Shown here: positions 45,554-54,651 of the stretch, piece by piece
Layout of the letters: each line of letters opens with the position of its first letter
Numbering within the stretch: position 1 is the stretch's first letter
Assembly: GCA_024235735.1 (NCBI GenBank)
Contig: JACKLU010000008.1
Span: 62,001 to 126,000, forward strand
Reading direction: 5' to 3'
DNA: 64,000 nt
DNA from: Burkholderiales bacterium
GTDB taxonomy: Bacteria; Pseudomonadota; Gammaproteobacteria; Burkholderiales; Nitrosomonadaceae
Made by a program: the position numbers and the translations under genes
Notes under the pieces: generated by a model
What the model saw: only the letters and a program-made list of their open reading frames with translations
The model's database searches: none
What the model was told of the DNA's origin: nothing

Positions 45554-47683
45554 ATGACTACCACCTTATCCAATCCATTACTCGATTTTTCAGGCCTGCC
45601 GCGTTTTTCGGACATTAAAACCGAACATGTCACACCCGCGATTGAGGCGCTGCTGAATGAAAACAAAACCATTCTGGATAATATCCGGCATGATTCGCAA
45701 CCGCCAACCTGGTCTACCTTTGTGCAGCCGATCGTCGATGCCACCGAGCGGCTGTCGCGCGCCTGGGGACAGGTTTCGCACCTGAACGCAGTGATGAATT
45801 CGCCGGAACTGCGCGCGGCTTACAACAAAAACCTGCCGCTGATCACGCAGTTCTATGCGGAACTGTCACAGGATCAGCACCTGTTCAAGAAATTCAAGCA
45901 ACTGCGTGCAAGCCGGGAATATGCCGCGCTCAGTCCGGCGCGCAAGAAAATTGTCGAAGACGAACTCAGGGATTTCAGAATGGGCGGCGCGGAATTACCG
46001 GACGAACAAAAACAGCGTTTTCTCAAGATACAGGAAGCGCTGTCTGAAACGTCATCGCAATTTAATGACAACCTGCTGGACGCCACCAACGCTTTCTCAC
46101 TGCTGACCGATAATCCGCAGGATGTTGCCGGCATTCCCGAAGATGCATTGCATGCCGCAAGGCAACTGGCGGAACAGGAAGGCAAGCCAGGGTGGAAATT
46201 CACGCTGCACATGCCGTCTTATCTGCCGGTACAGCAGTACGCTGACCATCGCGAATTGCGCGAGAAAATGTATCGCGCCTACAATACCCGCGCAAGCGAA
46301 TTTGACGCAATACCTCCGAAAGATGATCAAGGTGAAGCCAAAAGCCTGGATAACATGCCGCTGATCAATAAAATCCTCGAATTGCGCGCGGAAGAAGCCC
46401 GGTTACTCGGTTTTAACAATTACGCGGAAGTATCGCTGGCCACCAAAATGGCCGAATCGCCGCAACAGGTACTGGATTTTCTGCGCGAGCTTGCCGCCAA
46501 AGCCAAGTCCTATGCGGAAAAAGACTTGCAGGAACTGCAACAGTTTGCCGCCGGCCAGCTCAATCTGCCGAAACTCGAAATCTGGGACATACCCTACGCC
46601 AGCGAGAAACTGCGTCAGGCGCGGTACGCTTTTTCGGATCAGGAAGTCAAGCAGTATTTTCCGGAAAACAAGGTATTGCCGGGCATGTTCAAGCTGGTGG
46701 AGAAGCTGTACCGCATCACTATCACGCCCGCGGACGCCACGCGCAATATCCAATACTGGCATCCCGATGTCAGACTGTACGACATTTTTGACGCCAATGG
46801 CGCCTTGATCGGTCAGTTCTATCTCGATCTCTACGCCCGCGCATCGAAACGCGGCGGCGCCTGGATGGATAGCGCGATTTCACGGCGTCTGGTCGAGCAG
46901 AAACAGGGCAAACCCGTGGTGCAGGTCCCGGTCGCCTACCTAACCTGCAATTTTTCCGCACCCGTTGCCGTCAATGGTAAACCAAGACCTGCTTTATTCA
47001 CGCACAATGAAGTCATCGTGCTGTTCCATGAATTTGGTCACGGTCTGCATCATTTGCTCACCCAGGTTGACGACCTGAGCGTATCCGGCATCAGCGGCGT
47101 CGAGTGGGATGCCGTGGAATTACCCAGCCAGTTCATGGAGAATTTCTGCTGGGAATGGGATGTACTGACCGGAATGACCGGTCATATCGAAACCGGCGAG
47201 CCATTATCCAGAGCACTGTACGAAAAGATGCTGGCGGCCAGGAATTTCCAGAGTGGCATGCAGATGGTGCGTCAGATTGAGTTCGCGCTCTTCGATATGC
47301 GTCTGCATTCCGATTTCAATCCACAAAGCGGCAAAACCGTTCTGCAATTGCTTGATGAAGTGCGCAGCGAAGCCGCTGTTGTTTTTCCACCCGCCTATCA
47401 TCGCTTTCCCAATAATTTTGCGCATATTTTCGGTGGCGGCTACGCAGCCGGCTACTACAGCTACAAATGGGCCGAAGTGTTATCCGCAGACGCCTACGGC
47501 ATGTTTGAGGAACACGCCGCAGGCAGCGCCGAGGGTGTGCTGAACGCCGATGTCGGCGCGCGTTTCAGGCAGGAAATCCTTGCCATGGGCGGCAGCCGGC
47601 CAGCACTGGAGTCCTTTGTTGCGTTTCGCGGCAGAACGCCGCAAATGGACGCACTGTTGCGGCATAACGGCATGGCCGCCTGA
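45554..47683 (+). CDS. prlC: Oligopeptidase A (M3 metallopeptidase)
   Basis: PrlC is a cytoplasmic zinc endopeptidase that degrades signal peptides and other short peptides. The 709-residue protein has the M3 active site FHEFGHGLHHLL (HEFGH near residue 491), the downstream Glu in SGVEWDAVELPSQFMENF, and the C-terminal YKWAEVLSADAYGMFEE block. It lies 21 bases after pyrC' and may share its transcript. A miniature element follows directly. Confidence 0.96.
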   Translation: MTTTLSNPLLDFSGLPRFSDIKTEHVTPAIEALLNENKTILDNIRHDSQPPTWSTFVQPIVDATERLSRAWGQVSHLNAVMNSPELRAAYNKNLPLITQFYAELSQDQHLFKKFKQLRASREYAALSPARKKIVEDELRDFRMGGAELPDEQKQRFLKIQEALSETSSQFNDNLLDATNAFSLLTDNPQDVAGIPEDALHAARQLAEQEGKPGWKFTLHMPSYLPVQQYADHRELREKMYRAYNTRASEFDAIPPKDDQGEAKSLDNMPLINKILELRAEEARLLGFNNYAEVSLATKMAESPQQVLDFLRELAAKAKSYAEKDLQELQQFAAGQLNLPKLEIWDIPYASEKLRQARYAFSDQEVKQYFPENKVLPGMFKLVEKLYRITITPADATRNIQYWHPDVRLYDIFDANGALIGQFYLDLYARASKRGGAWMDSAISRRLVEQKQGKPVVQVPVAYLTCNFSAPVAVNGKPRPALFTHNEVIVLFHEFGHGLHHLLTQVDDLSVSGISGVEWDAVELPSQFMENFCWEWDVLTGMTGHIETGEPLSRALYEKMLAARNFQSGMQMVRQIEFALFDMRLHSDFNPQSGKTVLQLLDEVRSEAAVVFPPAYHRFPNNFAHIFGGGYAAGYYSYKWAEVLSADAYGMFEEHAAGSAEGVLNADVGARFRQEILAMGGSRPALESFVAFRGRTPQMDALLRHNGMAA

Positions 47684-47703
47684 TACCGGCTGACCTGCTT
47701 GTA

Positions 47704-47844
47704 GAGACCTTTGCACGGCGTCATGAGCGGTGCGAGAATAAGGCAGAAATTTGCGAAAAAGCGGAGTTTACACGGGGTAAATGAGCATTTTTCGCAAATT
47801 TTTAACGCCATTATCGTGCCGCTTAGTAGCCGTGTGAAAGTCTC
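47704..47844 (+). mobile_element. Miniature element family A, copy 3 (141 bp)
   Basis: The left end GAGACCTTTGCACGGC is intact. The right end GCCGTGTGAAAGTCTC has two mismatches to the family end. The interior follows the copy at 24788 closely. It lies 20 bases after the prlC stop. Confidence 0.8.
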
Positions 47845-47880
47845 TGTATTGTTTCGAATGTGTTTTACTTAGGCCAGGCC

Positions 47881-48156
47881 ATGGAATACAAAGTATTATT
47901 CACCGTCTTTATCACTGTTTTCATCGCCGAACTCGGCGACAAAACCCAGTTAGCCACCCTGCTATTCGCAACCGACAAGGAAGTCAGCAAGCTGACGGTA
48001 TTCGCCGGCGCTTCACTGGCGCTGGTGGCGGCGGCGGGAATCGGCGTGCTTGCAGGCAGCGCCATGGGGCAATATATCAATGAAAAATACCTGCACACTA
48101 TTGCCGGTGCCGGTTTTATCGGAATTGGTTTGTGGATGCTGGTCAGGGCTTGGTAG
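47881..48156 (+). CDS. GDT1/TMEM165 (UPF0016) family membrane protein
   Basis: This 91-residue protein has the family signature ELGDKTQLATLLFA (E-x-G-D-K-T) and three predicted membrane segments. GDT1 proteins transport Mn2+ or Ca2+; one-motif forms of about 90 residues are thought to pair. The ATG at 47881 gives the natural N-terminus MEYKVLFTVFI. The stop codon TAG (48154-48156) lies inside a remnant of repeat family B, so the C-terminus may have been cut or altered by the insertion. Confidence 0.88.
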   Translation: MEYKVLFTVFITVFIAELGDKTQLATLLFATDKEVSKLTVFAGASLALVAAAGIGVLAGSAMGQYINEKYLHTIAGAGFIGIGLWMLVRAW

Positions 48157-48181
48157 ATCAGTCTATTCTCGGACAGTCCCC
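48152..48181. repeat. Right-end fragment of repeat family B
   Basis: GGTAGATCAGTCTATTCTCG and the following bases match the right end of the 161-bp element at 19011 (there at 19143-19171), with two changes at its tip. It supplies the stop codon of the GDT1 gene. Confidence 0.7.
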
Positions 48182-48199
48182 TAGAAATCTGCCGGAAAT

Positions 48200-49123
48200 T
48201 CAATTTCCTGAAGATTCATTACGCAATTTGACCAGTATCTCTCTGGCGTCACGATCTTTATGGTCCAAGTGGCGCAAGGTCATGCCGGGGAATATTTTCC
48301 GCAGTAGATTCGTGAGTAACTGCGCCCTTTCTCCGGCTTCAACGTTATAGTAAATCACTTCCAGCCGATCGACGCTGACATGAGACACGATATTGCGATC
48401 CTTGACCAGAAAACCGTTCTGCGTCAGCAGCGCGAATAAAGCCGCCTGACGGGCATCATCCAAGGGGTGGTCGCCATCAATCTGAAAAAAAATTTCATAA
48501 AATGAATTCTGTATTTTTTCAATCGCATACCGGTCGGATTTAGCTTGTTCCTGAAGATTTCTGGCCTCTCGGAGGGATATCAGCAATTCCGATCTCAGTT
48601 TCTTTATTTCAGTGTGAATCGTATTATCGATTTCATTGATTTGCCGACTGAGCTGCTTGATGCGCTCAAATTCCTGTTGGATAGTCTGCCCGAATGTATC
48701 CGCTTGCTCGCTCACTCTCGTTGAATCCTGACTGACTTGCGTCGCATTCTCGTTCAATTGCCCGCTTAAAGCCGTAATTTCGTTCTGGCTGTCAAGAATC
48801 AACCGCTCAAAATCACTGAACTGCTTATAACCCCAAATGAACAATGCCATCAGCAGTACCGAAACCGCAGAACCGAGAAAAAATAATTGCACTTTGGCCC
48901 ATTTAATCGCCTTCTCATGGATTTCGTCCAGCGTGCTGATTTCGATATAGTGCGCCTCTTTTTTGACTGATTGCAGCGTAGTCTCGGCAAGTTGATGCAT
49001 TTCACCGGCTGTATCGGTGATCGGCATGACGTTGCGGCGCCGTTCGCCCAGCAGCAAGGCGCCACACTTCCCACAGAACGTATTGGTTTCCTGATTACTC
49101 TGCTGACATTGTGGACAAATCAT
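48200..49123 (-). CDS. Zinc-ribbon, single-pass membrane, coiled-coil protein of unknown function
   Basis: The 307-residue protein has an N-terminal zinc ribbon (C3-x2-C6 ... C17-x2-C20), a cytoplasmic linker, one membrane helix (about 78-98), a long predicted coiled coil (about 105-215) and a C-terminal domain of about 90 residues with LVKDRNIVSHVSVDRLEVIYYN. That C-terminal part could be a periplasmic binding domain. AAGGAG precedes the start. It lies 21 bases after the lipoprotein gene at 49145, so both are likely co-expressed and may act together at the envelope. I know of no characterised homologue. Confidence 0.8.
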   Translation of the reverse strand: MICPQCQQSNQETNTFCGKCGALLLGERRRNVMPITDTAGEMHQLAETTLQSVKKEAHYIEISTLDEIHEKAIKWAKVQLFFLGSAVSVLLMALFIWGYKQFSDFERLILDSQNEITALSGQLNENATQVSQDSTRVSEQADTFGQTIQQEFERIKQLSRQINEIDNTIHTEIKKLRSELLISLREARNLQEQAKSDRYAIEKIQNSFYEIFFQIDGDHPLDDARQAALFALLTQNGFLVKDRNIVSHVSVDRLEVIYYNVEAGERAQLLTNLLRKIFPGMTLRHLDHKDRDAREILVKLRNESSGN

Positions 49124-49144
49124 TCCAGATCTCCTTATCGCTGA

Positions 49145-50020
49145 TTACTCTTCCAATCGCCGTTCCCTGGACTGCCGCAGCATCCTGTCGTAATCGTCGC
49201 GGATAAATTGCGTACCACGATAGTCCAGCAACTTGAATCGCGCCGTCAGATCAGGCTGCGCATCCAGCTGCATGCTGCCAATTCGCGTTTTGCCGTCAAG
49301 CGCTTCATCGCCGGAAAGCGGCAAGTGCACTTCATGCTGACGCTGGTAATCAATCCGGTAAACCGATTCGCTTTTGAGACTGGTATCGAAATAGATCTTA
49401 TATTTCAGGGATGTTTCATGCAGATAGGTGACTTCTTCGGGTATGCGGCTCAATATCAGGGCAATGTCGAGAACAACGTAACCGCGATTCAGATCTTTTG
49501 TTGAGTGACGGTCAGGTACGATATAGAAATCACCCGACATCAGAATCGCTTGATTTTTCCTGCGCACCAGAAAAAAGCGCCCCATCCCTTCAGCCATGAA
49601 AAATTCCGGAGAAACAGGATCGAGGTACGTCGAAAAATTGAAAAAGCCGCGCACATAAATATCTTTGCGCAACAGTTCGTCACGCAATGCGCCCAGTCCA
49701 TAGCGATCCTTGATATGCTGCCAGTTGGCCGCACCCAGAAGCCGTAAAAAAACATCGTCAATCCGCTGGTTGAACCATTGCATCTGTTCTATCGGATGCA
49801 GTGCGTTGTCTTCACGGGAAGTCTGAAAATCGAAGGTCTGCGTATAAGCCTCTGTCTGATTGACCCGCACCATTTGAATGGGTACGACATGCGTCATCGA
49901 CGCGCACCCCGACAGGATGAAGCAGAAAAAGCAAACAAGAAAACAAGGGCGATCCAGCCTCAAACCCGGCACAGTGAAGCTTGTGCGCTGTTTTGCGCAG
50001 GAGGTGCTGTTTCCGTTCAT
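49145..50020 (-). CDS. Lipoprotein of unknown function
   Basis: The 291-residue product has a long N-terminal lead and a lipobox ILSGCAS (Cys39), so it should be attached to a membrane. The mature part is rich in beta-strand-like and charged segments and carries no motif I recognise. The start may lie further in, but the lipobox fixes the membrane anchor. The gene is directly upstream of the zinc-ribbon coiled-coil gene. Together they look like a two-gene unit of unknown role. Confidence 0.75.
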   Translation of the reverse strand: MNGNSTSCAKQRTSFTVPGLRLDRPCFLVCFFCFILSGCASMTHVVPIQMVRVNQTEAYTQTFDFQTSREDNALHPIEQMQWFNQRIDDVFLRLLGAANWQHIKDRYGLGALRDELLRKDIYVRGFFNFSTYLDPVSPEFFMAEGMGRFFLVRRKNQAILMSGDFYIVPDRHSTKDLNRGYVVLDIALILSRIPEEVTYLHETSLKYKIYFDTSLKSESVYRIDYQRQHEVHLPLSGDEALDGKTRIGSMQLDAQPDLTARFKLLDYRGTQFIRDDYDRMLRQSRERRLEE

Positions 50021-50061
50021 TCGTTTCTCCTATCACAGCAATAAACATTGTCCAGCATTTA

Positions 50062-50095
50062 CCTAAAAACCTCGGTTGAATGCGGTTTCTGGGTT
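50062..50095. repeat. Solo end of repeat family D
   Basis: CCTAAAAACCTCGGTTGAA, followed by TGCGGTTTCTGG, resembles the terminal repeat of the element at 31072. It lies immediately outside the stop of the hydrolase gene at 50099. Confidence 0.5.
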
Positions 50096-50098
50096 AAA

Positions 50099-50962
50099 TT
50101 ACCGTACCCTGAGATAATGTGACAAAAATTCCGACACTTCGCGTTCGTAAGCTCTGCCGGCATAGTCATGCATGTTGAAATGCCCTGCCCCAGGCACAAT
50201 CCATAATTCCTTAGGTTCGCGCGCCGCCGCAAATAACTGTTCGGTTTCCCGGACAGTCGTATGGTGATCATGGGTTCCGGAAATGAGCAATACCGGTGCA
50301 TTCAGGTTGCTGATATGCATAACCGGATTCAGTGCATCAATGGGAACACCGGTAAACCACGTAATCTGGGACAGCAGCACTGGTAGGAACAATGCGCCAG
50401 GTTCGCCCAGAAAAAGTCTCAGACGATTCTCAACAGCCTCTTCTATCGTTGGGTGCAGTGACTCGAGAATCACTGCATCCAGCCCGAGATTCTGTTCCGC
50501 CAGCACAATCGCCGCCGCACCCAGTGATACACCGATTGCGCCAATGCGTTCATGCGGAAAGGTCCGGCGCAGAAAATCAACCGCCGCCACGACATTTTCC
50601 GATTCCCGTACACCAAATGTAATGCGGTTTCCAGGTGTTTCGCCATGCGCCTGCAAGTCGATCATTAAGGTATGATACCCCTGCGCGGTTAAAAACCGCG
50701 CCCGGCCCAGCATTTCGACACGGTTGCTGCGAATCGAATGCACCAGTAAAACAACGCCGCCGCCATCCTGACCATACGTCAGCCAGCCATGCACGGGCCC
50801 TCCGTCAACCGCCGGAATTTTTACGGACTGCACAGGTACATCGGTCAACAGCACTTCCGTCGCCGTAGCCGCCGAACCTGTCACCAACTCGCCCACCAGA
50901 AAAATGACCGCCGCCATCAACACAAGCATGCCGGACAAGACCATAACAATTTTCCGCAACAT
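50099..50962 (-). CDS. Alpha/beta hydrolase, membrane-anchored
   Basis: The 287-residue frame from ATG 50962 has an N-terminal hydrophobic helix (VLSGMLVLMAAVIFLVG) that is a membrane anchor or signal. It is followed by an alpha/beta hydrolase domain with nucleophile Ser146 in GVSLGAA, acid Asp232 in LISGTHDHH and His261 in GAGHFNM. It resembles the BAAT/acyl-hydrolase and dienelactone types, acting in the periplasm. The longer frame up to 51076 puts 38 residues before the hydrophobic helix, so it is less likely. The substrate is unknown. Confidence 0.85.
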   Translation of the reverse strand: MLRKIVMVLSGMLVLMAAVIFLVGELVTGSAATATEVLLTDVPVQSVKIPAVDGGPVHGWLTYGQDGGGVVLLVHSIRSNRVEMLGRARFLTAQGYHTLMIDLQAHGETPGNRITFGVRESENVVAAVDFLRRTFPHERIGAIGVSLGAAAIVLAEQNLGLDAVILESLHPTIEEAVENRLRLFLGEPGALFLPVLLSQITWFTGVPIDALNPVMHISNLNAPVLLISGTHDHHTTVRETEQLFAAAREPKELWIVPGAGHFNMHDYAGRAYEREVSEFLSHYLRVR

Positions 50963-51651
50963 AATTATTAACCCCGGATTCCCTGGTTGATCACTGATTT
51001 TAGGAGCCGTGAAGGAATAAGTGTGACAATTGAGCGCGTCTGGCTGGATGCAATGCAAGGCGAGAGGAGGAGTCATAGCCTAGCTATGGCGACGACGAAC
51101 AACGCCGCAGTGTGCCTGCCAGATGTGATTCAAGTGTTACAGTTATTTATGAACGACTCCTTAAAGATGCTTTGTAACACATATTACACATATTCCCGGA
51201 TGGGTAACAATTTCCACGCAAAATGGACTGATGGCCGTGCATGACTGGTTTTGATCGTTGATATTTTCACGTGCAGAAATCGTCGGGTGGGTGCCCGGTT
51301 TTCAAGCAGACCCATGCACAATGTAATACAATAACTACCGGAATATTATGCAATATATATCCGCTGCACGACAAAATCAGGACAGAAAAACTTACGCCCG
51401 CGAGGATAAAACCGGAATAGGTAATAAAAACCGGATATTGAAGTGTGCTACGTATAATATTGTGTAGTCCGTATTTGCAACCAGCACGCCCTTACACTGC
51501 CTATTCGGCAGTGTGGCGCATAAAGTGAACGGCATTACGATGACAAAAAGCATGTTTCGCAATCATTATCTGGTCATGTTTTTGCTTCAGGGATGCCTTT
51601 TATTACAGCAGCTGGTGCATTAATTTATACTTTAATAATGGAAAGCCTACC
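50963..51651. other. Gene-poor region upstream of the response regulator
   Basis: Only weak small frames are present. A short palindrome CATAGCctaGCTATG lies at about 51073-51088. AT-rich stretches precede the response-regulator gene, whose ribosome site is GGAAAG just before 51652. Confidence 0.4.
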
Positions 51652-53316
51652 ATGACTCGATCCGTAGCAGAATTTCAAGAAAAAATGCTCCTGTTGTCAA
51701 AAGCATTTTTAACAGAACTTCCCGTTAAAACCAAAGCGATTGAAACTGCCTGGCTTCAGTTTCAGGACCAGAAAAACCCCGAGGTATTGCGGAACGCTCA
51801 GCGTAAGGTGCATGGCCTGGAAAGCACGAGCAAAATTTTCGGCTATCGGGAACTCAGTCAAACCGCAATCAATCTCGAGTGCGCTTTAAAGCAGGTACTC
51901 CAGGACAATCCGGCATGCAATGGCGAGCAGGATCAAAGCATTCATCAGCAAATCGCTGCACACATTACCGAACTGAATCGCCTTGCCGCCAAACCCAGGC
52001 AGGATCAGGCGCTTAACTACACGAAAAAGCTCAAAGACGCCGGACATGTCGATTACGAGACAGCGGTCAGAGTTTTCGTCGTCGATGACGACCAGGAATC
52101 GGCGCAGGAACTGGCCATGCAATTAAGCTACTACGGTTACGAGGTTGAAGTTTTCGGCAAGCTCACAAAATTTCGCAGCGCAATTCAGAAAAATCCGCAG
52201 GCGATAGTATTAATGAATATTGAATTTTCCGATGACGATCACGCCGGTTTGCGCACCATGAAAGAAATTCAACAGAAAATGGACGAGCCTGTTCAAGTCA
52301 TATTCCTGTCCTCCGACGATGATCTCGCATTGCGGCTGGAAGCAGTGCGTGCTGGCGGCATTGCCTACCTGACCAAACCGATCAATTCAACCGATTTGAT
52401 AGACCAGCTCGATTCGTTCGCCGCGCCGCAAACACAGGAGCCTTTCCGCGTGCTGATTATCGACGGCAGTGATGCTGTGCTGGCCTATCATGCCGCAATT
52501 CTCGAACTGGCGGGTATGACCGTAAAAACAGTCAATGCCGCTGATGCAGTGATGAAAACCCTGCTGGAATTCAGTCCCGATGTCATTCTGATTGATACCT
52601 ACATGCCGGAATGCAGCGGCATCGAACTAACCAAAGTCATCCGCCAGATTGACGGACTGCTCAATCTGCCGATCGTGTACCTTTCATTGGAAAACGATTT
52701 CAGTACACAACAGGAAGCCCTACAGCTGAGCGGTGACGATTTTATCGTCAAGCCTGCCGAACCGAAGCGCCTGATATCAGCGGTTACACTGCGCATCAGG
52801 CGGGCGCGCCTGCTGCGTGGATTGATGGTGCGCGACGGACTGACCGGGTTATTCAACCACACGGCCATCAAGGAGCAGCTCAACAGGGAAATCGTGCGCT
52901 CAAACCGGTTAAAAACACCGCTGTCCTTCGCCATGATCGATGTTGATTTTTTCAAGAAAGTCAATGATAAACATGGGCATGCCGCGGGAGATCGCGTGCT
53001 TAAAAGCCTGGCGCGCCTGTTGAAGCAACGTTTGCGCGGCACGGACATTGTCGGCCGCTATGGCGGAGAGGAATTCGCCGTGATTCTGACAGATACCGAC
53101 GCGCCTGGCGCATCCAGAGTCATCGACGAAATCCGTAACGTGTTCTCGCGTCTGATCCACATGAGCGATAACAAGGAATTCACCGTCACTTTCAGTTGCG
53201 GTATCGCCGATATCAAGCACTTCCCGGATACCAAAAGCATCAGCAATGCTGCCGACAAAGCGCTATACAAGGCCAAGAAAAAAGGGCGCAATCAGGTGAT
53301 GATCAGCGCCGACTGA
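51652..53316 (+). CDS. Hpt-REC-REC-GGDEF diguanylate cyclase response regulator
   Basis: This 554-residue protein has, in order: a histidine phosphotransfer-like domain (His54 in KVHGLESTS), a first receiver (about 138-255) where the phospho-acceptor Asp is replaced by Asn (LMNIEF, Asn189), a second receiver (about 265-382) with intact Asp315 (ILIDTYMP), and a GGDEF domain with active GGEEF (471-475). An RxxD inhibitory site (RGTD, 462-465) lies five residues upstream of it. It should make c-di-GMP under phosphorylation control and be feedback inhibited. No sensor kinase gene adjoins it. Confidence 0.92.
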   Translation: MTRSVAEFQEKMLLLSKAFLTELPVKTKAIETAWLQFQDQKNPEVLRNAQRKVHGLESTSKIFGYRELSQTAINLECALKQVLQDNPACNGEQDQSIHQQIAAHITELNRLAAKPRQDQALNYTKKLKDAGHVDYETAVRVFVVDDDQESAQELAMQLSYYGYEVEVFGKLTKFRSAIQKNPQAIVLMNIEFSDDDHAGLRTMKEIQQKMDEPVQVIFLSSDDDLALRLEAVRAGGIAYLTKPINSTDLIDQLDSFAAPQTQEPFRVLIIDGSDAVLAYHAAILELAGMTVKTVNAADAVMKTLLEFSPDVILIDTYMPECSGIELTKVIRQIDGLLNLPIVYLSLENDFSTQQEALQLSGDDFIVKPAEPKRLISAVTLRIRRARLLRGLMVRDGLTGLFNHTAIKEQLNREIVRSNRLKTPLSFAMIDVDFFKKVNDKHGHAAGDRVLKSLARLLKQRLRGTDIVGRYGGEEFAVILTDTDAPGASRVIDEIRNVFSRLIHMSDNKEFTVTFSCGIADIKHFPDTKSISNAADKALYKAKKKGRNQVMISAD

Positions 53317-53391
53317 TCGGTTGCAGTGCTCGCATCCCGCACCCGGCCCGGCAGAAAAAGAAAAACGGCCAATCACCAACCTCGCAGTGAT

Positions 53392-53432
53392 AAAAAAAGC
53401 CGCCCCTGCTCTTTCCAGGAGGCGGCTTTTTT
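53392..53432. terminator. Bidirectional Rho-independent terminator
   Basis: A GCCGCC / GGCGGC stem, extended inside by CCTG / CAGG, has an A run on the left and TTTTTT on the right. It separates the convergent response-regulator and PEP-CTERM genes. Confidence 0.9.
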
Positions 53433-53479
53433 ACGGGTGAGCGTTAAACTACCGCTCACACCACGGGGGGGGCTGCACC

Positions 53480-54115
53480 TTAGGCAAATGACTCAGCGCT
53501 TTGCTGTTGTCTGCGTGCGGTAAACAGCAATCCCAGCAATCCGATGCCCAACAACAGAACAATGCCGGGTTCCGGTATGTTGGTCGATGGCGCGCCCCAG
53601 ATGGAAACATGAGAAATCGCACCTTTCTTCGGCCAGAAATCGCGCAGTACGATATCATCCGTACCGTTCCAGCTGGCCAGATCGTAGAAATAATAGGTCG
53701 GCGCGTGATTACCGTCCTTGATCGCGAGGTAACAGTCCGGGCAGACAATCGACGCTCCGGAGATATAGTCAATCAATGCATTCGACGGATCGGATTGGGT
53801 ACCAGAGAAGGTTGTATTATACGATGCCGCAAAACTACCGGAATCCGAACCGATACCCGAACTACCCGAAACATCCGATTTATACAGCAGCGACAAACTA
53901 CCATTATTGACACCGCCGTTGACATTAAATGCGTTATAGACACAATTCGGCTCGCAATTTGAAGGTCCTGTTGGCGGTGTCAGGCTACTACCGAGAATGA
54001 TGCCAGCGGTACTCGGTGTAATAACAATCGCATGAGCATTAAAACCGGCAAAACCACACAGCATGACAAACAGCGAAGCTATCGTGGTTTTAGTTATTTT
54101 TTTCGATACAAACAT
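53480..54115 (-). CDS. PEP-CTERM sorted exoprotein
   Basis: This 211-residue frame starts at the ATG at 54115, preceded by AAGGAG. It has a signal peptide (TTIASLFVMLCGFAGFNAHA), a low-complexity Ser/Gly/Asn-rich middle with two Cys pairs, and a C-terminal tag: IPEPG, hydrophobic helix (IVLLLGIGLLGLLFTA), RRQQQ. It should be exported, processed by an exosortase and placed in the outer layer or matrix. A sigma-54 promoter precedes it at 54193. It has no clear sequence similarity to the first PEP-CTERM protein outside the tag. Confidence 0.92.
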   Translation of the reverse strand: MFVSKKITKTTIASLFVMLCGFAGFNAHAIVITPSTAGIILGSSLTPPTGPSNCEPNCVYNAFNVNGGVNNGSLSLLYKSDVSGSSGIGSDSGSFAASYNTTFSGTQSDPSNALIDYISGASIVCPDCYLAIKDGNHAPTYYFYDLASWNGTDDIVLRDFWPKKGAISHVSIWGAPSTNIPEPGIVLLLGIGLLGLLFTARRQQQSAESFA

Positions 54116-54192
54116 GGTTACTCTCCTTAAGTTGCTCTTCTTAAAATTCAGCCGCAATTCCAAACAAACTGCTGCCTGGTTAATTATTATAT

Positions 54193-54209
54193 AAGCAATA
54201 TTCATGCCA
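54193..54209 (-). promoter_or_regulatory. Sigma-54 promoter of the second PEP-CTERM gene
   Basis: On the minus strand it reads TGGCATGAATATTGCTT, with GG and GC 10 bases apart, agreeing with the -24/-12 consensus and almost the same as the element at 38986. The transcript would begin near 54183, giving a leader of about 70 nt. Confidence 0.75.
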
Positions 54210-54401
54210 ATTTTACAGGTTATTCTTAATGGCTTGTTATTCAATGCATTTTATTCTCTATCACCACAACCGGGTGATGCCAGAGCTTCACCAGTGTAAG
54301 AAATTTCGACATTAACACAGGCTGATCAAAGGAGTGACCATGCATCAGGCATGACCTGCCTATCGATCAGAGTACTGAAAACTTCACTGCTAACACTGTT
54401 A
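54210..54401. other. Intergenic spacer upstream of repeat C
   Basis: This spacer lies between the sigma-54 promoter and the miniature element at 54402. No gene was seen. Confidence 0.3.
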
Positions 54402-54556
54402 AAGGCATCTCTAAAAATCCAAACTTCGTTACAACACTTTGCTGCTCACAAAAAATGTTTCCTTACCTATCAATCCTGTGCTGCGTCAACATTTTTTGCT
54501 CGCGCCGTGTTTTGCTCATTTTCCGTTTAAAATTTTAAATTTTTAAAGACACCCTT
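54402..54556. mobile_element. Miniature inverted-repeat element, family C (155 bp)
   Basis: Left end AAGGCATCTCTAAAAAT and right end ATTTTTAAAGACACCCTT form imperfect terminal inverted repeats, with an AT-rich non-coding interior. The other full copy is at 62312. End fragments occur at 10155 and 17668. Confidence 0.75.
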
Positions 54557-54651
54557 AAGCAGGAACCGCAAACCGGCGATTGGACGTATTTTTTCAGTCA
54601 GCAGCGCCGAATCGAGATGCTTCGAAAAAAACGTTGGGAGAATTATAGTGA

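Noticed and set aside
51541..51627. 28-codon hydrophobic ORF upstream of the response regulator
   Set aside because: It has no ribosome site and no visible conservation or context; hydrophobic short frames of this size are common by chance.
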